From assembly GCF_014931415.1 (NCBI RefSeq), contig NZ_CP063121.1, positions 1,550,001 to 1,614,000 on the forward strand: DNA of 64,000 nt, in the 5' to 3' direction. The number at the start of each line of letters is the position of its first letter. The stretch's first letter is position 1. The notes below the pieces were generated by a model. That model had not been told where the DNA came from. It made no database searches and saw nothing but the letters and a program-made list of their open reading frames with translations. Position numbers and translations under genes: made by a program. The DNA comes from Haemophilus parainfluenzae. GTDB taxonomy: Bacteria; Pseudomonadota; Gammaproteobacteria; Enterobacterales; Pasteurellaceae. Of the stretch, positions 28,533 through 39,454 are shown in pieces.

Positions 28533-30476
28533 CTATTTTGCTTCAGCTTGAGTCTTTTTCTCTTCAAGCTCTTCCCAACGAAGGAAAGCTGTTTCAAGTT
28601 CGGCTTCCGTATCCGCTAATTCCTTAAGCTTAGCATCCGTTACATCATGGGCTTGTTGGAAAAAGTGAGGGTCACCAATTTCAGCTTGCAATGCGGTGAT
28701 TTTCTCTTCCAATTCTTCCAATAATTGCGGTAGCTGTTCTAACTCACGTTGTTCTTTGTAAGAAAGTTTAACGGATTTTGGCTTTTGAGAAACAACGTCA
28801 TTTTTAACCGCACTTTCCTGTACTTTGGGTGCTTCTTTTTTAACTTTTTGCGCTTCTTGCTCTGCTTTCATGACAAAGTAATTGGCTTGTTGTCCTTTCG
28901 CATCAAAGAAACCGCCCACATATTTATTCAATACGCCATCGCCTTCAAAGAAATAACACTCCGTCGCGACGTTATCAATAAACTGACGATCATGGCTGAC
29001 AATCAACAAAGTGCCTTGATAATCGGTGAGGATTTCCTCTAACAATTCTAAAGTTTCTACATCCAAATCATTGGTTGGTTCATCGAGAATCAATAGATTA
29101 TTAGGTTTCAGTAATAATTTAGCCAATAACAAACGGTTACGTTCACCACCTGAAAGGGCTTTGACGGGTGTCATTGCTCGTTTCGGTGGAAATAAGAAAT
29201 CTTGCAAATAGCCCAACACATGACGTTTTACACCATTGACTTCGATATCCTGCTTGCCATCAGCAACGTTATCCATTACCGTTTTTTCTGGATCAAGATC
29301 AGCACGATATTGATCAAAATAAGCGATGTCTAATTTTGTACCGCAATGAATTCGACCGCTGGTTGGCTTAATTTCACCTAATAAAAGTTTAATAAATGTG
29401 GTTTTACCGCAACCATTTGGGCCAACCAATGCAATTTTATCGCCACGTAAAATGGTCGTGCTGAAATCTTTGAGCAGCTGCTTGCCTTCAATCTCATAAG
29501 ACACATCTTCCATTTCAAACACGATTTTGCCTGAACGACTTGAGTTATCTAATTGTAACTTGGCTGTGCCCATCACTTCACGACGTTGGCGACGTTCTTC
29601 ACGCATGGCTTTTAAGGCGCGTACTCGTCCTTCATTACGCGTACGACGAGCTTTAATACCCTGACGAATCCAAACCTCTTCTTGTGCTAAGCGTTTATCG
29701 AAAAGCTCGTTCTGTAATGCTTCGACACGTAAGTTTTCTTCTTTTGTGGTGAGGTATAAATCATAGTTACCTGGATAAGACACTAATTTCCCGCGATCTA
29801 AATCGACAATACGAGTCGCCATTTTGCGAATAAAAGAACGGTCGTGGGAAATAAACACAATACTTCCGGTAAATTCTAATAAGAAGTTTTCTAACCATTC
29901 GATTGCATCTACGTCCAAATGGTTGGTTGGTTCATCTAATAACAAGACATCAGGATTACACACCAACGCACGAGCAAGAGCGGCTTTACGCAACCAACCA
30001 CCCGATAAATCCGCTAATTTGGTATCGGGGTTTAACTCGAGCTTTTGCAATACTTCATTAATTTTATTTTCAAATTGCCAACCGTTAGCATGCTCTAATT
30101 TGGCTTGCACTTGAGCCAGTTGATTAAGAATTTGTTCACTGTAATTTTGTGTTAATTCTTGCGAAATATGATGATATTCCTTTAATAAATCCGCTAAATG
30201 CTCAATGCCTTCTGCTACATAATCAAAGACATTTCCTTCAGCATGGCGCGGCGGATCTTGTTCTAAACGGGAAACCACTAAATCTTTTTCATACTGCACT
30301 TTGCCATCATCCATGGTGACTTGTTGTGCAATAATTTTTAATAGCGTAGATTTACCGGCGCCATTACGCCCCACCAAACACACACGCTCATTTGGTTCAA
30401 TATGCAGTTCTGCGTGATCAAGTAAGGGATGATCACTAAAAGAAAGATAAGCGTTAGTTAAACTAATTAATGCCAC
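28533..30476 (-). CDS. uup: ABC-F ATPase Uup
   Basis: Uup is a ribosome-associated ABC-F ATPase; loss in E. coli raises transposon excision. The 647-residue product has two nucleotide-binding domains with Walker A motifs GRNGAGKST and GPNGCGKTT and signature motifs LSGGWLRKAALA and LSGGERNRLLLA. The first signature has LSGGW rather than LSGGE. The C-terminal ~80 residues form the coiled-coil DNA-binding domain typical of Uup. The gene follows dgt on the same strand with a 45-base gap that holds an uptake signal. Confidence 0.94.
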   Translation of the reverse strand: MALISLTNAYLSFSDHPLLDHAELHIEPNERVCLVGRNGAGKSTLLKIIAQQVTMDDGKVQYEKDLVVSRLEQDPPRHAEGNVFDYVAEGIEHLADLLKEYHHISQELTQNYSEQILNQLAQVQAKLEHANGWQFENKINEVLQKLELNPDTKLADLSGGWLRKAALARALVCNPDVLLLDEPTNHLDVDAIEWLENFLLEFTGSIVFISHDRSFIRKMATRIVDLDRGKLVSYPGNYDLYLTTKEENLRVEALQNELFDKRLAQEEVWIRQGIKARRTRNEGRVRALKAMREERRQRREVMGTAKLQLDNSSRSGKIVFEMEDVSYEIEGKQLLKDFSTTILRGDKIALVGPNGCGKTTFIKLLLGEIKPTSGRIHCGTKLDIAYFDQYRADLDPEKTVMDNVADGKQDIEVNGVKRHVLGYLQDFLFPPKRAMTPVKALSGGERNRLLLAKLLLKPNNLLILDEPTNDLDVETLELLEEILTDYQGTLLIVSHDRQFIDNVATECYFFEGDGVLNKYVGGFFDAKGQQANYFVMKAEQEAQKVKKEAPKVQESAVKNDVVSQKPKSVKLSYKEQRELEQLPQLLEELEEKITALQAEIGDPHFFQQAHDVTDAKLKELADTEAELETAFLRWEELEEKKTQAEAK

Positions 30477-30521
30477 AAAATTGTCCTATAAATTCAAAAT
30501 ATCAATAAAAATAACCGCACT

Positions 30522-31874
30522 TTAAAGCTGATGATAAACCTTTAAGGCATAGGCATCTGACATGCCTGCGATATAGTCACAAATAATGCGTTTTTTGCCC
30601 TGTTCTGGTGCATTTCTCCAGCGATTAGCGGTATTCGTTGGCAATAAACGTTCGGGGTCAGACTCAAAAATCTGAAACATTTCTGTGAGAATGCGTTGGC
30701 CTTTATATTCAATACGTTGCGTTTCCACATGACGAATCACGTATTTCCATACAAATTTTTTGAATACATTTAATGCCGCAATCACATCTTGCGGTAGTTC
30801 CGCGTTATAACGTAACAACGGTTCATCAAAATTGCCGGTGACTTTCCAACGCACATGGGTGATAAAGAAATTCACTAATGCACCAATCGCATTTTTACGC
30901 TCAAAATGATGATTGGAGAACAATCGTTGGCTGACTTGTTCTATATTTTTTGCCAACCAATCTGAAGGAATCGTTTTAAGTTCAATCAATGCTTCTTGCC
31001 ACTGATGTTGATTTACCACGCCTGTCACAATCGCATCTTCTAAATCATGCACGCCATAGGCAATATCGTCTGCTAATTCCATAATGCTGCAATCTAAAGA
31101 TTTAAATTGTGTTTTTAAAAACTCAGCGGGATTTGACCGCACTTTTTGAAATGAGCCAAACAAAGTGCGGTCATTTTCAGAAAGGTTTTGCAATAGCCAA
31201 TTAAACATTGTGACGTCATCACGGAATAAGCCTTTTCCTGGTTTCCAATCGCTAATTTTGACATAACGCGGATCTGAGTTTTCAGCATGCGGCAACAGGG
31301 CATATTGTGGTGAAGATAGGTCTAAAATATTCGGATATTTCACCACACCTAAAATAGCACGACGCGTTAAATTCATCCCTGCCGTTTCAGTATAAGGTTC
31401 CAGTTTAGTAATAATACGAAATGTCTGTGCATTGCCTTCAAAGCCGCCATGATTGCGCATCATATAATTGAGTGCCACTTCCCCACCATGACCAAACGGT
31501 GGATGACCAATATCATGCGCAAAGCACAAACTTTCAATTAAATCATTGCTTGGTAATAAAGGTTTGAGTTGTTTCTGTAATTCACTTTTTTCAATATGAA
31601 GCTGGTCTGAAATAGCAACATAACTTTCCGCAAATTTTAATTGGGAAACCAGGCTGCTACCGATTTGTGCCACTTCTAGAGAATGCGTTAGGCGTGTACG
31701 ATAAAAATCATTTTCACCCACCGCGTGAATTTGTGTTTTGGCTTGTAAACAACGGAAAGCGGCAGAATGTAAAATCCGCCCGCGATCACGACGAAATGGT
31801 GGTCGATGATCTTTTTCGCGAGGCGGATCAGGAAGGAAACGTTCAATCCAAAAATCAGCTAATTGGGTTCTCAT
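30522..31874 (-). CDS. dgt: dGTPase-like HD-domain triphosphohydrolase
   Basis: This 450-residue protein belongs to the dGTPase family, which hydrolyses dNTPs to deoxynucleosides and triphosphate. The metal-binding HD site is visible as [10 protein letters not shown] (His64) and [14 protein letters not shown] (His120, Asp121). It is the shorter type called dGTPase-like, so substrate range may be broader than dGTP. ATG at 31874 overlaps the lrgB stop as ATGA; the longer start at 31934 lies inside lrgB. Two uptake signals in opposite orientation (31135-31145 and 31162-31172) lie within the coding region and could pair in the mRNA. Confidence 0.9.
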   Translation of the reverse strand: MRTQLADFWIERFLPDPPREKDHRPPFRRDRGRILHSAAFRCLQAKTQIHAVGENDFYRTRLTHSLEVAQIGSSLVSQLKFAESYVAISDQLHIEKSELQKQLKPLLPSNDLIESLCFAHDIGHPPFGHGGEVALNYMMRNHGGFEGNAQTFRIITKLEPYTETAGMNLTRRAILGVVKYPNILDLSSPQYALLPHAENSDPRYVKISDWKPGKGLFRDDVTMFNWLLQNLSENDRTLFGSFQKVRSNPAEFLKTQFKSLDCSIMELADDIAYGVHDLEDAIVTGVVNQHQWQEALIELKTIPSDWLAKNIEQVSQRLFSNHHFERKNAIGALVNFFITHVRWKVTGNFDEPLLRYNAELPQDVIAALNVFKKFVWKYVIRHVETQRIEYKGQRILTEMFQIFESDPERLLPTNTANRWRNAPEQGKKRIICDYIAGMSDAYALKVYHQL

Positions 31875-32563
31875 AAAAATAGACGAATAACATGGAATAC
31901 TAAGGGCGCTAAAATTGAGCTCATAATACCGCAAAGTACCAAAGAAATCGAACTATAACTACCGGCTTTCGGATCGGCTTCCATACAGCTTACCGTGCCT
32001 AATGCGTGAGAAACGGCTCCAACAGATAAACCCACCGCTTCTTGTTGTTTAATACCAAGTTTTTTCAAGATGAGATAACCAAAAACCGAACCTTGCAAAC
32101 CTGCAACAATCACACCTACGGCTGTAACGGCTGGAATACCGCCTAAATGAGAAGACACTTCCATCGCAATTGGCGTGGTAATTGATTTTGGCAATACGGT
32201 CGCCACCATTTCAGGGCTCGCCCCTAAAATAATCGCAAAAATGGCACCGGTAAACATGGAAAACAGAGAAGCTAATGTCACCACAGAAAGAATAATTTTC
32301 CACTGTTTCGCAATTTGACGAAGTTGTTCATACAACGGTAACGCTAGAGCAACAATACTCACGCCTAATAAATTATTAATCGGCGCATTGCCTGCCATAT
32401 AATCGTCATAAGGAATATCGCCCACCACTAAAATCAACACAAGAATTGATACTGTGAGCACGAACGTATTGAAAATCATCGATTTCCAACGTTTACTGAT
32501 TTGTAATGCGAGCCAAAATCCGAAAATCGTTAAAATGGTATAAAGATAAATTGCATACTGCAT
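31871..32563 (-). CDS. LrgB/CidB/YohK family membrane protein
   Basis: This 230-residue protein has about seven membrane segments and the LrgB signature [20 protein letters not shown] and [15 protein letters not shown]. Family members act with LrgA-type partners; roles proposed include holin/antiholin-like control of autolysis and export or uptake of small acids such as pyruvate. The partner gene is directly upstream, and dgt is coupled downstream by an ATGA overlap. Confidence 0.88.
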   Translation of the reverse strand: MQYAIYLYTILTIFGFWLALQISKRWKSMIFNTFVLTVSILVLILVVGDIPYDDYMAGNAPINNLLGVSIVALALPLYEQLRQIAKQWKIILSVVTLASLFSMFTGAIFAIILGASPEMVATVLPKSITTPIAMEVSSHLGGIPAVTAVGVIVAGLQGSVFGYLILKKLGIKQQEAVGLSVGAVSHALGTVSCMEADPKAGSYSSISLVLCGIMSSILAPLVFHVIRLFL

Positions 32564-32572
32564 AATAAAACC

Positions 32573-32989
32573 TTAGTCAGCTTGAAGATTGCGTCTTTCC
32601 AATACTTTTTTACGTTTATGGGTAAAGGATTGTTTATAAAATAAATAGTTTCCTATAAATGCAATAACTAAAAGTGTCAGAACGGTACTGAGAATATTGG
32701 GAATAAGTAAAACTTTCCACTGAGCCACGAGTAAATCATAATATTTGATAATGCCCACGCTCACTGGCACAAAAAGCACCGCCATGTAGCGGATCAATAA
32801 GCTCGAGCCGAAATAAATCCACTCCAGGTGAATCACATGAGTCGTTAAACCTAAAAAAAGTAATAACAAGCCCCAAATGCTGCCTGGAATCCCCACTGGG
32901 ATATAGTGAGAAATCAAATTGCCGAATAGTAACATAATGTATAAAATGATGAGCGAACGAGCGAGTTGAACGCCTTTTTGGAGTAACAT
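32573..32989 (-). CDS. LrgA/CidA/YohJ family (UPF0299) membrane protein
   Basis: This 138-residue protein has four membrane segments and the family motif [18 protein letters not shown]. It is holin-like in size and layout and works with the LrgB-type protein encoded 9 bases downstream. The basic C-terminus ([13 protein letters not shown]) predicts a cytoplasmic end. It is the first gene of the lrgA-lrgB-dgt operon, divergent from the secreted nuclease gene. Confidence 0.87.
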   Translation of the reverse strand: MLLQKGVQLARSLIILYIMLLFGNLISHYIPVGIPGSIWGLLLLFLGLTTHVIHLEWIYFGSSLLIRYMAVLFVPVSVGIIKYYDLLVAQWKVLLIPNILSTVLTLLVIAFIGNYLFYKQSFTHKRKKVLERRNLQAD

Positions 32990-33100
32990 ATTTCCTCTAT
33001 CAACTTTTTTAATAACAATTAAAATTTATTTTACGCTTTTTTGTTAGAATTACCCATTCATTTTAGCTAAATTTTGCGATGCAGATCAAAGAAATTCCAA

Positions 33101-33616
33101 ATGATTAAAAAATTCTTCTTATTTTTAACCCTAATTTTTACCGCACTTTGGACGCAATTTTCAGTCGCTACTGAACGCCAAATGGCGTGTTGGGTCGTTG
33201 GTGTAAGTGATGGCGATACCTTAACTTGCCTCTTACCCACTAAAAAACAATTAAAAGTGCGATTACAAGAAATTGATGCTCCAGAAAAAGGTCAACCATT
33301 TGGAAAGAAAGCCAAACAATATCTTTCACAACTGGTTTTCAAACAAAATGTGACGTTGTCGATTTCTGGTTATGATCGCTACCAACGTATTTTGGCAACG
33401 GTTTATCTGCAAGAACAAAACATCAACTTAGAAATGGTGAAGAACGGCATGGCGTGGGTTTATCCGCAATTCGCTAAAAATCCACTCTACTTCCAGGCAC
33501 AAGATTTTGCCCAGCAACAAAAAATTGGATTATGGCGAGATCCCGACCCTGTTGCCCCTTATGAATGGCGTAAACAGAAAAAAACAGTTAAACACGGAGA
33601 TAATCATGGCTTTTGA
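33101..33616 (+). CDS. Secreted thermonuclease-family nuclease
   Basis: This 171-residue protein has a signal peptide ([20 protein letters not shown], cut near VATE) and a staphylococcal-nuclease domain. Key residues are in [19 protein letters not shown] (catalytic Arg and Glu) and YDRYQR (second Arg), so activity is likely. It should cleave DNA or RNA in the periplasm or outside the cell. The start at 33101 is the one leading directly into the signal peptide; an in-frame ATG at 33074 would add nine charged residues. Its 3' end overlaps csdA by 11 bases. The uptake signal at 33139 writes TAL within the signal peptide. Confidence 0.88.
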
Positions 33617-34808
33617 TTACCAATCATTTAAAAATGAATTTCTTTATTTTAAATCGCCAAATGCCGTGGTTTATTTGGATAATGCAGCGACAGCATTAAA
33701 ACCTCAAGCACTAATTGATGCAACGAGTACTTTTTATCAATCGGCAGGCTCTGTGCATCGTAGTCAGTATGAAGCGGCACAAACAGCACAATATGAAAAT
33801 GCACGTCACTTAGTCAAAACCTTAATTAATGCGGAAGATGAAAAAGCGGTGATTTGGACGTCTGGGACAACTCATAGCATTAATTTAGTAGCCAATGGTT
33901 TACTCCCCTCTTTGCATACAGATGATGAGATTTTAATTAGCCAAGCAGATCATCATGCTAATTTTGTTACTTGGCATGAAACAGCAAAAAAATGTGGGGC
34001 GAAAATTCAAGTGCTACCTATTTTGGATAATTGGCTAATTGATGAAAATGTCTTAATTGCAGCCTTAAATGAGAAAACAAAATTAGTGGCACTCAATTTT
34101 GTTTCCAACGTAACGGGAACGGAACAACATATCCAACATTTAATTCGAGTAATCCGTCAACATAGCAATGCGCTCGTTTTAGTCGATGCCGCTCAAGCTA
34201 TTAGTCATATACAGATTGATTTGCAGGCATTAGATGCGGATTTTATTGCTTTTTCTGCACATAAAATTTATGGTCCCAACGGGATTGGTGTATTAAGCGG
34301 AAAATTAAGCTCACTTTCCCTATTGCAACCGCTTTTTTATGGTGGAAAAATGATTGAGCGAGTCTCCCATGAATGTATTACCTTTGCTGATTTACCTTAT
34401 CGATTAGAGGCGGGCACACCAAATATTGCTGGCGTGATTGGCTTTGGTGCAGTATTAGATTGGCTTAAAAAATGGGATTTTCAGGCAGCTGAGACACATG
34501 CTGTTGAGCTTGCCGAGCAAAGTAAAGTGCGATTGAAAAACTATCCGAATTGTCGTTTATTCAATTCACCGCAAGCAAGTTCTGTTGTATGTTTTGTTTT
34601 TGATGGGATTGTGGCTTCGGATCTTGCTACCCTATTAAGTGAACAGAAAATTGCGTTGCGTGTTGGCGAACATTGCGCCCAACCTTACTTAGCCCGTCTT
34701 GGCGAGCGTACCACATTACGACTTTCTTTTGCGCCTTACAATAGCCCGCAAGATGTGGATGCTTTTTTTGCGGCATTAGATAAATCCTTAGAGTTATTAG
34801 CATGCTAG
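33606..34808 (+). CDS. csdA: Cysteine desulfurase CsdA
   Basis: This pyridoxal-phosphate enzyme takes sulfur from cysteine for iron-sulfur clusters or other thio-cofactors. The 400-residue product has the cofactor lysine Lys220 in [13 protein letters not shown] and the persulfide cysteine Cys357 in GEHCAQP, both in class II (SufS/CsdA) contexts. CsdA rather than SufS is supported by the adjacent csdE. ATG at 33606 has CGGAGA upstream and overlaps the nuclease gene; csdE overlaps its end. Confidence 0.93.
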   Translation: MAFDYQSFKNEFLYFKSPNAVVYLDNAATALKPQALIDATSTFYQSAGSVHRSQYEAAQTAQYENARHLVKTLINAEDEKAVIWTSGTTHSINLVANGLLPSLHTDDEILISQADHHANFVTWHETAKKCGAKIQVLPILDNWLIDENVLIAALNEKTKLVALNFVSNVTGTEQHIQHLIRVIRQHSNALVLVDAAQAISHIQIDLQALDADFIAFSAHKIYGPNGIGVLSGKLSSLSLLQPLFYGGKMIERVSHECITFADLPYRLEAGTPNIAGVIGFGAVLDWLKKWDFQAAETHAVELAEQSKVRLKNYPNCRLFNSPQASSVVCFVFDGIVASDLATLLSEQKIALRVGEHCAQPYLARLGERTTLRLSFAPYNSPQDVDAFFAALDKSLELLAC

Positions 34809-35176
34809 AAAACATTAAACAGGCAAAAAATTGGGAAGATCGCTACCGTTTTATTATTCAAGCCGGTAAACATCTTTCTCAACCTTCTCCAGATGAATTG
34901 ACTCAAATGCGATCAATTCAAGGCTGTGAAGCTGGGCTTTGGTTTAAGGCCATTCTACAACATGATGGTACGTTTCAATTTAAAGCTTATAGCGAAGCGC
35001 GCATTATGAATGGTTTATTATGGTTGTTGCTGCAAAACATCAATGAACAAACCAATAATCAACTACAACAATTTAATATCAGTCAATTTTTTGATGAACT
35101 TGGTATTGCCTCTCGCTTAAGTGAAACCCGCTTAAACGGTTTAAAAAAAATTGAAGAAATCTTGCACAATCTGTAA
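34802..35176 (+). CDS. csdE: Sulfur acceptor CsdE (SufE family)
   Basis: CsdE takes persulfide sulfur from CsdA. The 124-residue product has the SufE fold signature MRSIQGCEAGLWF with acceptor Cys42. It is shorter than E. coli CsdE (147) at the N-terminus. The start ATGCTAG overlaps the last codons of csdA, so the two are translationally coupled. In E. coli, CsdE also passes sulfur to CsdL/TcdA; no such gene is next to it here. Confidence 0.92.
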   Translation: MLENIKQAKNWEDRYRFIIQAGKHLSQPSPDELTQMRSIQGCEAGLWFKAILQHDGTFQFKAYSEARIMNGLLWLLLQNINEQTNNQLQQFNISQFFDELGIASRLSETRLNGLKKIEEILHNL

Positions 35177-35178
35177 TT

Positions 35179-35964
35179 ATGTATCTGATCGAACCTTTTT
35201 TTAAATTGACCGCCTTAGAAAATGATATTGGCCAACAAAGCCGTTTGCTCAATGCAATCATCGACCAATGGCGTTATAACGGGCAAATTATCGGTCGTGA
35301 AATCCCGCTTTATTTAACGGAGGAAGACGATCAACAAGGTTTTGCAATGCGCGTTATTTGCCCTGAGCAAGATAGTCTTTTGCCCGAGAACAATAACCAA
35401 ACTGTGAATCTGGCAATGGAAAATGCTGAAAAGTGCGGTCTACATTTTCAAGGTTTTCAAATTATTGCCGATGATTTAAATTCTGACGGCACTGCAGAAT
35501 CTAGCCAACCAGCATGGCAAATGCTCTACACCACACATTTACAATCTTGCTCGCCGTTACATAGCGGAGATGATTTCTCCCCAATCCCACTTTATAAACA
35601 GCTAAAAAATCAACCGCACTTAAGCCAAGATTTGATTAAATGGCAAGAGAATTGGCAGGCCTGCGATCAGTTGCAAATGAATGGTTCGGCTTTAGAAAAA
35701 GAAGCATTAAATGAAATCTCCGAGGTTAATAGCACGCTCAGCAAACATGGACGCTACCTTGCTGCTGAAATCGAAAAAGAAAGCGGCATACCGACCTATT
35801 ATTATTTATACCGTGTCGGTGGTCATTCTTTAGAATCGGAACAACAACGCTGTTGCCCGCAATGTGGTGGCGATTGGGCATTAAACTCGCCACTATTTGA
35901 TGTAATTTACTTTAAATGCGACCAATGTCGATTAGTCTCGAATGTGTCGTGGAATTTTTTATAA
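35179..35964 (+). CDS. Zinc-ribbon protein of the DUF2310 type
   Basis: This 261-residue protein is mostly a domain of unknown function (DUF2310) found mainly in Pasteurellaceae and relatives. The C-terminus carries a zinc ribbon with CCPQCGG and KCDQCR. It starts two bases after csdE and is likely part of the csdA-csdE operon, which may hint at a link to sulfur or metal handling, though this is only inferred. Two uptake signals lie within the gene (near 35430 and 35612). Confidence 0.8.
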   Translation: MYLIEPFFKLTALENDIGQQSRLLNAIIDQWRYNGQIIGREIPLYLTEEDDQQGFAMRVICPEQDSLLPENNNQTVNLAMENAEKCGLHFQGFQIIADDLNSDGTAESSQPAWQMLYTTHLQSCSPLHSGDDFSPIPLYKQLKNQPHLSQDLIKWQENWQACDQLQMNGSALEKEALNEISEVNSTLSKHGRYLAAEIEKESGIPTYYYLYRVGGHSLESEQQRCCPQCGGDWALNSPLFDVIYFKCDQCRLVSNVSWNFL

Positions 35965-35988
35965 CGCTTTCGTCATTTAGGAAAACAC

Positions 35989-36828
35989 ATGAACTATCAA
36001 GATAAAAGCCTTCAATCCTTAAAACTCGGTCAAGCAACAGAATATGCGGCGAATTATGACCGCACTTTGTTACAACCCGTTCCTCGTAAACTCAATCGTG
36101 ATGGCTTGGGCATAACTGAACAGCAGCCATTTACCCAAGGTACGGATATTTGGACTGCCTATGAAATTTCTTGGTTAAATCCAAAAGGTTTGCCACAAGT
36201 GGCTATTGCCGATGTGGAAATTGATTACCGCAGTGAAAATTTAATTGAATCGAAAAGTTTTAAACTTTACTTAAACAGCTTTAACCAAAGTCAATTTGCT
36301 GATTTTGCTAGCGTAGAACGCACTATGCGTGAAGATCTAAGTGCTTGTGCTCAAGGTGAGGTCAAAGTACATTTGCATCCTTTATCCCATTATCAAGGAC
36401 AAAGTATTGATACGTTAGCCGGCGATTGCATTGATGATCAGGATATCGAAATCCACAGCTACGAATTTAATGCGGATATTTTGCAAAATTGTACGTCTGA
36501 TAACGTGGTGGAAGAAACCTTAGTAAGCCATTTATTGAAATCTAACTGTCTTATCACGAGTCAGCCGGATTGGGGAACCGTACAAATTCATTATGTGGGT
36601 AAACAAATCGATCGCGAAAAACTTCTCCGCTACATCGTGTCTTTCCGTCAACATAATGAGTTTCACGAGCAGTGTGTCGAGCGTATTTTCTGTGATTTGA
36701 TGCATTACGCCAAACCAGAAAAACTCACCGTCTATGCGCGTTATACGCGTCGTGGTGGATTGGACATCAATCCATTCCGTTCTAACTTTGAGGCAATTCC
36801 ACAAAATTTACGCTTAGCAAGACAATAA
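35989..36828 (+). CDS. queF: NADPH-dependent 7-cyano-7-deazaguanine reductase
   Basis: QueF reduces preQ0 to preQ1 in queuosine synthesis. The 279-residue product is the long bimodular (YqcD) type. The nucleophile is Cys187 in [11 protein letters not shown] with Asp194, and the QueF motif [13 protein letters not shown] (residues ~87-99) gives NADPH and substrate contacts. It follows the zinc-ribbon gene by 24 bases and ends at an uptake-signal terminator. Confidence 0.95.
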   Translation: MNYQDKSLQSLKLGQATEYAANYDRTLLQPVPRKLNRDGLGITEQQPFTQGTDIWTAYEISWLNPKGLPQVAIADVEIDYRSENLIESKSFKLYLNSFNQSQFADFASVERTMREDLSACAQGEVKVHLHPLSHYQGQSIDTLAGDCIDDQDIEIHSYEFNADILQNCTSDNVVEETLVSHLLKSNCLITSQPDWGTVQIHYVGKQIDREKLLRYIVSFRQHNEFHEQCVERIFCDLMHYAKPEKLTVYARYTRRGGLDINPFRSNFEAIPQNLRLARQ

Positions 36829-36838
36829 GTTCCAAAAC

Positions 36839-36868
36839 AAAAGTGCGGTAAAAATCAACCGCACTTTT
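36839..36868. terminator. Bidirectional terminator between queF and tyrA made of two uptake signals
   Basis: AAAAGTGCGGT (36839-36849) pairs with ACCGCACTTTT (36858-36868) around an 8-base loop. Both uptake signals are perfect, and either strand ends in a T run. Confidence 0.88.
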
Positions 36869-36871
36869 ATT

Positions 36872-37996
36872 TTATACATGTCGTAAATCATGAGCTTGTT
36901 GCAATAACTGTCGGCTCTCTTGTAAGAATTGATCGGAATATTCCCCAAACCATTCTCTCACTTGATGGAAAGCATCAATAAATCCTTGGCGATCACCTTT
37001 TTCAAAGAATTGTAATGCCTCTTCATAAGTTTGTTTCAAGCTTTCAATCACATCTAAATTTTCTGGCTTATCCATAATAATATCGGCATAAAGTGCCGCA
37101 TCTTGGGCAAATAGACGACCAATCATGGCTAATTCCAAACGATAAATCGGGGAAGATAATGCCAATAAATTGCTTAAATTGACGGGCTGTTTAGAAAGAT
37201 GCAGACCATTCGCAAAAGTGGAAAAGTGACGTAATGCTTGAATGTATGTCATATTGTGATCATGCTCTGCTGCATCAATTTGATAAATTTTTGCACCCCA
37301 GATTTGAATTTGCTCTAGCAACCATTCATAACGTTCACTAAAACGCCCATCACAACGCACAACTACTTGTTTTGCCATGCTCGCGATATCTGGGCCAAAC
37401 ATTGGATGCAATCCAACTACCGCCCCTTTATGCACCTCTAACATTTTAGCTAATGGAGCACGTTTCACGGAGGTGAGGTCCGCCAGTAGCATATTTTCCG
37501 TTAAATAGGGTTTTAAACGTTCTATGGTTTCTAACGTGTGATCAATCGGTACTGAGACAATAACAACATCCGCATTCGTTAAAATACGTTCTGCCACATC
37601 CCAATCATCACGATCTAAAATAGAAATGGGATAACCAGAAGCACGTAAATAGCGGGCAAATAATTGCCCCATTTTTCCGTAACCGCCAACAATAACAATT
37701 TTGTTAATGGCTGGATTCAGGGTTTTAAAACCAAATTGATTTTCATTGGAGTAAGATTCACGCATGAAACGACGGAGCACATCTTCAATGAGTTGTGGAG
37801 AGATTCCTGCTTTAGCCGCTTCTTCTCGGCGTGCTTGTAACATGGCTAATTCACGATCAGGTGCATAAATTGGTAAACCTTTTTCGTGCTTTACTTCGCC
37901 GACTTGGGTCACCAATTCGAGGCGTTTAGCAAAAATTTGAATCAGTTCGCGATCGAGCGCATCAATTTCCTGACGTAAATGATTAAGGACATCCAT
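36872..37996 (-). CDS. tyrA: Bifunctional chorismate mutase/prephenate dehydrogenase
   Basis: TyrA turns chorismate into prephenate and then 4-hydroxyphenylpyruvate for tyrosine synthesis. The 374-residue protein has an N-terminal AroQ chorismate mutase domain (residues ~1-90, starting [20 protein letters not shown]) and a dehydrogenase domain with the NAD site VGGYGKMG and VVIVSVPI. Length equals E. coli TyrA (373). A near-perfect TyrR box lies 9-26 bases upstream of the start, so tyrosine repression is likely. It is convergent with queF and separated from truB by about 86 bases. Confidence 0.95.
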   Translation of the reverse strand: MDVLNHLRQEIDALDRELIQIFAKRLELVTQVGEVKHEKGLPIYAPDRELAMLQARREEAAKAGISPQLIEDVLRRFMRESYSNENQFGFKTLNPAINKIVIVGGYGKMGQLFARYLRASGYPISILDRDDWDVAERILTNADVVIVSVPIDHTLETIERLKPYLTENMLLADLTSVKRAPLAKMLEVHKGAVVGLHPMFGPDIASMAKQVVVRCDGRFSERYEWLLEQIQIWGAKIYQIDAAEHDHNMTYIQALRHFSTFANGLHLSKQPVNLSNLLALSSPIYRLELAMIGRLFAQDAALYADIIMDKPENLDVIESLKQTYEEALQFFEKGDRQGFIDAFHQVREWFGEYSDQFLQESRQLLQQAHDLRHV

Positions 37997-38004
37997 AATT
38001 CACC

Positions 38005-38022
38005 TGTAATATCTTATTTACA
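38005..38022. promoter_or_regulatory. TyrR box upstream of tyrA
   Basis: TGTAAT-N6-TTTACA matches the TyrR consensus TGTAAA-N6-TTTACA at 11 of 12 fixed positions. It starts 9 bases upstream of the tyrA start codon, so a bound repressor would block the leader or start. Confidence 0.6.
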
Positions 38023-38082
38023 TAGATTGCAATTAAAAGGTTACAGGTGAGATTACTGGAATTAAAAAAGAAAGGCAAATAG

Positions 38083-39006
38083 TTAGAGAGATTGCGTAAT
38101 CAAGCGTTGCGGACGAATTACATTGTTATCATCTACAAAAGCCACGCCTAAAAAGATATTCTCGTCAGAAAACAACCGCACTTGACCATGTAATTTGGCT
38201 TCATTAGCAAATTTGACTCGTTGTCCAAAGCCGATACCTTTACTTTGTTCAGCGTTTAACTGTAACGCTGGTAATTTGCTGACTACGGTATCTGTCGGTA
38301 AAAGATGTTGATCAAGTTGAGCAAGATCACCTTGCTCTGCAAGCGCCTGCAATGCATCCCATGTCATCATCTTTTCTGTTGGATAATCCGCAACCGCAAT
38401 TCGACGTAACACGGTCACATGGGCACCACAACCTAACACTTCACCTAAGTCATCCACTAATGTACGGATATAGGTTCCTTTCGAACAATACACTTCTAAG
38501 GTTAGAAAAGGGGCTTGATACTCGATAAAGTTTAGCTCAAAAATCGTGATAGGACGTGCTTCACGTTCCACTGTAATGCCTGCGCGAGCATACTCATACA
38601 ACGGTTTCCCATTGTGCTTTAACGCCGAAAACATGGTTGGCACTTGCAAAATGTCACCACGGAATTGTTCAAGTGTGGTCAAAATTTGTGATGTTTCTAC
38701 ATTGACAGGGCGCGTTTCGACCACTTGTCCTTCTGCATCTGAGGTATCCGTGCGTTCACCTAATTTTGCTGTAACCACATAGCGTTTATCTGCATCTAAT
38801 AAGAATTGGGAAAACTTTGTCGCTTCGCCTAAGCAAATAGGCAACATACCGGTTGCTAATGGATCGAGCGCACCGGTATGTCCAGCTTTATTCGCTTGGA
38901 ATACGCGTTTCACTTTTTGCATAATGTCATTCGATGACATGCCTTGTGGCTTATCTAATAAAAATACGCCATCAATATCACGTCCACGCTTACGGGGTCT
39001 CGACAT
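38083..39006 (-). CDS. truB: tRNA pseudouridine(55) synthase TruB
   Basis: TruB makes pseudouridine 55 in the T-loop of most tRNAs and acts as a tRNA chaperone. The 307-residue product has the catalytic motif [15 protein letters not shown] with its active-site aspartate, and DKPQGMSSN near the N-terminus. A C-terminal PUA-like domain fills the last 60 or so residues. Its start overlaps the rbfA stop by one base, giving the usual infB-rbfA-truB order. Confidence 0.95.
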   Translation of the reverse strand: MSRPRKRGRDIDGVFLLDKPQGMSSNDIMQKVKRVFQANKAGHTGALDPLATGMLPICLGEATKFSQFLLDADKRYVVTAKLGERTDTSDAEGQVVETRPVNVETSQILTTLEQFRGDILQVPTMFSALKHNGKPLYEYARAGITVEREARPITIFELNFIEYQAPFLTLEVYCSKGTYIRTLVDDLGEVLGCGAHVTVLRRIAVADYPTEKMMTWDALQALAEQGDLAQLDQHLLPTDTVVSKLPALQLNAEQSKGIGFGQRVKFANEAKLHGQVRLFSDENIFLGVAFVDDNNVIRPQRLITQSL

Positions 39007-39392
39007 TAGTCATTTTCCTCAACGTGTTTTTTCTCGTCTTCACGAATCACGTTTGTCACTAAATTAGACATACGCATCCCTTCAACTAAGGATTGATCGT
39101 AGAAGAAACGAATTTCTGGCACAATGCGTAAGCGCATCGCTTTACCCACTAATGAACGGATATAAGGTGCTGCTTTTTCTAACCCTTTCATGCCTTGTGC
39201 AATCGCCACTTCATCATGATCAAACAAAAATGTGACAAACACTTTTGCATAAGCTAAATCGCTTGAGACTTCCACATCAGACACGGTTACCATGCCAATA
39301 CGGGGATCTTTCACTTCACGTTGCAAAATGATGGCGATTTCTTTTTGTAATTCTTGTGCAACACGATCGCTGCGTTTAAATTCTCTTGCCAT
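39006..39392 (-). CDS. rbfA: Ribosome-binding factor A
   Basis: RbfA is a 128-residue KH-fold protein needed for late 30S subunit maturation and 16S rRNA 5'-end processing, especially in the cold. The sequence starts [20 protein letters not shown] and contains [20 protein letters not shown], both diagnostic. It is coupled to truB and lies after a hairpin that follows infB, so it may be read partly by read-through. Confidence 0.95.
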   Translation of the reverse strand: MAREFKRSDRVAQELQKEIAIILQREVKDPRIGMVTVSDVEVSSDLAYAKVFVTFLFDHDEVAIAQGMKGLEKAAPYIRSLVGKAMRLRIVPEIRFFYDQSLVEGMRMSNLVTNVIREDEKKHVEEND

Positions 39393-39404
39393 AATATTTC
39401 TCTT

Positions 39405-39443
39405 ATTAAAAAGCGGTCAAAAATACGTTGAATTTTGACCGCT
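39405..39443 (-). terminator. Hairpin/terminator between infB and rbfA
   Basis: AGCGGTCAAAA (39412-39422) pairs perfectly with TTTTGACCGCT (39433-39443). On the minus strand a TTTTT run follows. Since rbfA and truB follow without an obvious promoter, it is probably a partial terminator or processing site. Confidence 0.75.
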
Positions 39444-39454
39444 CTTTTTATCGA

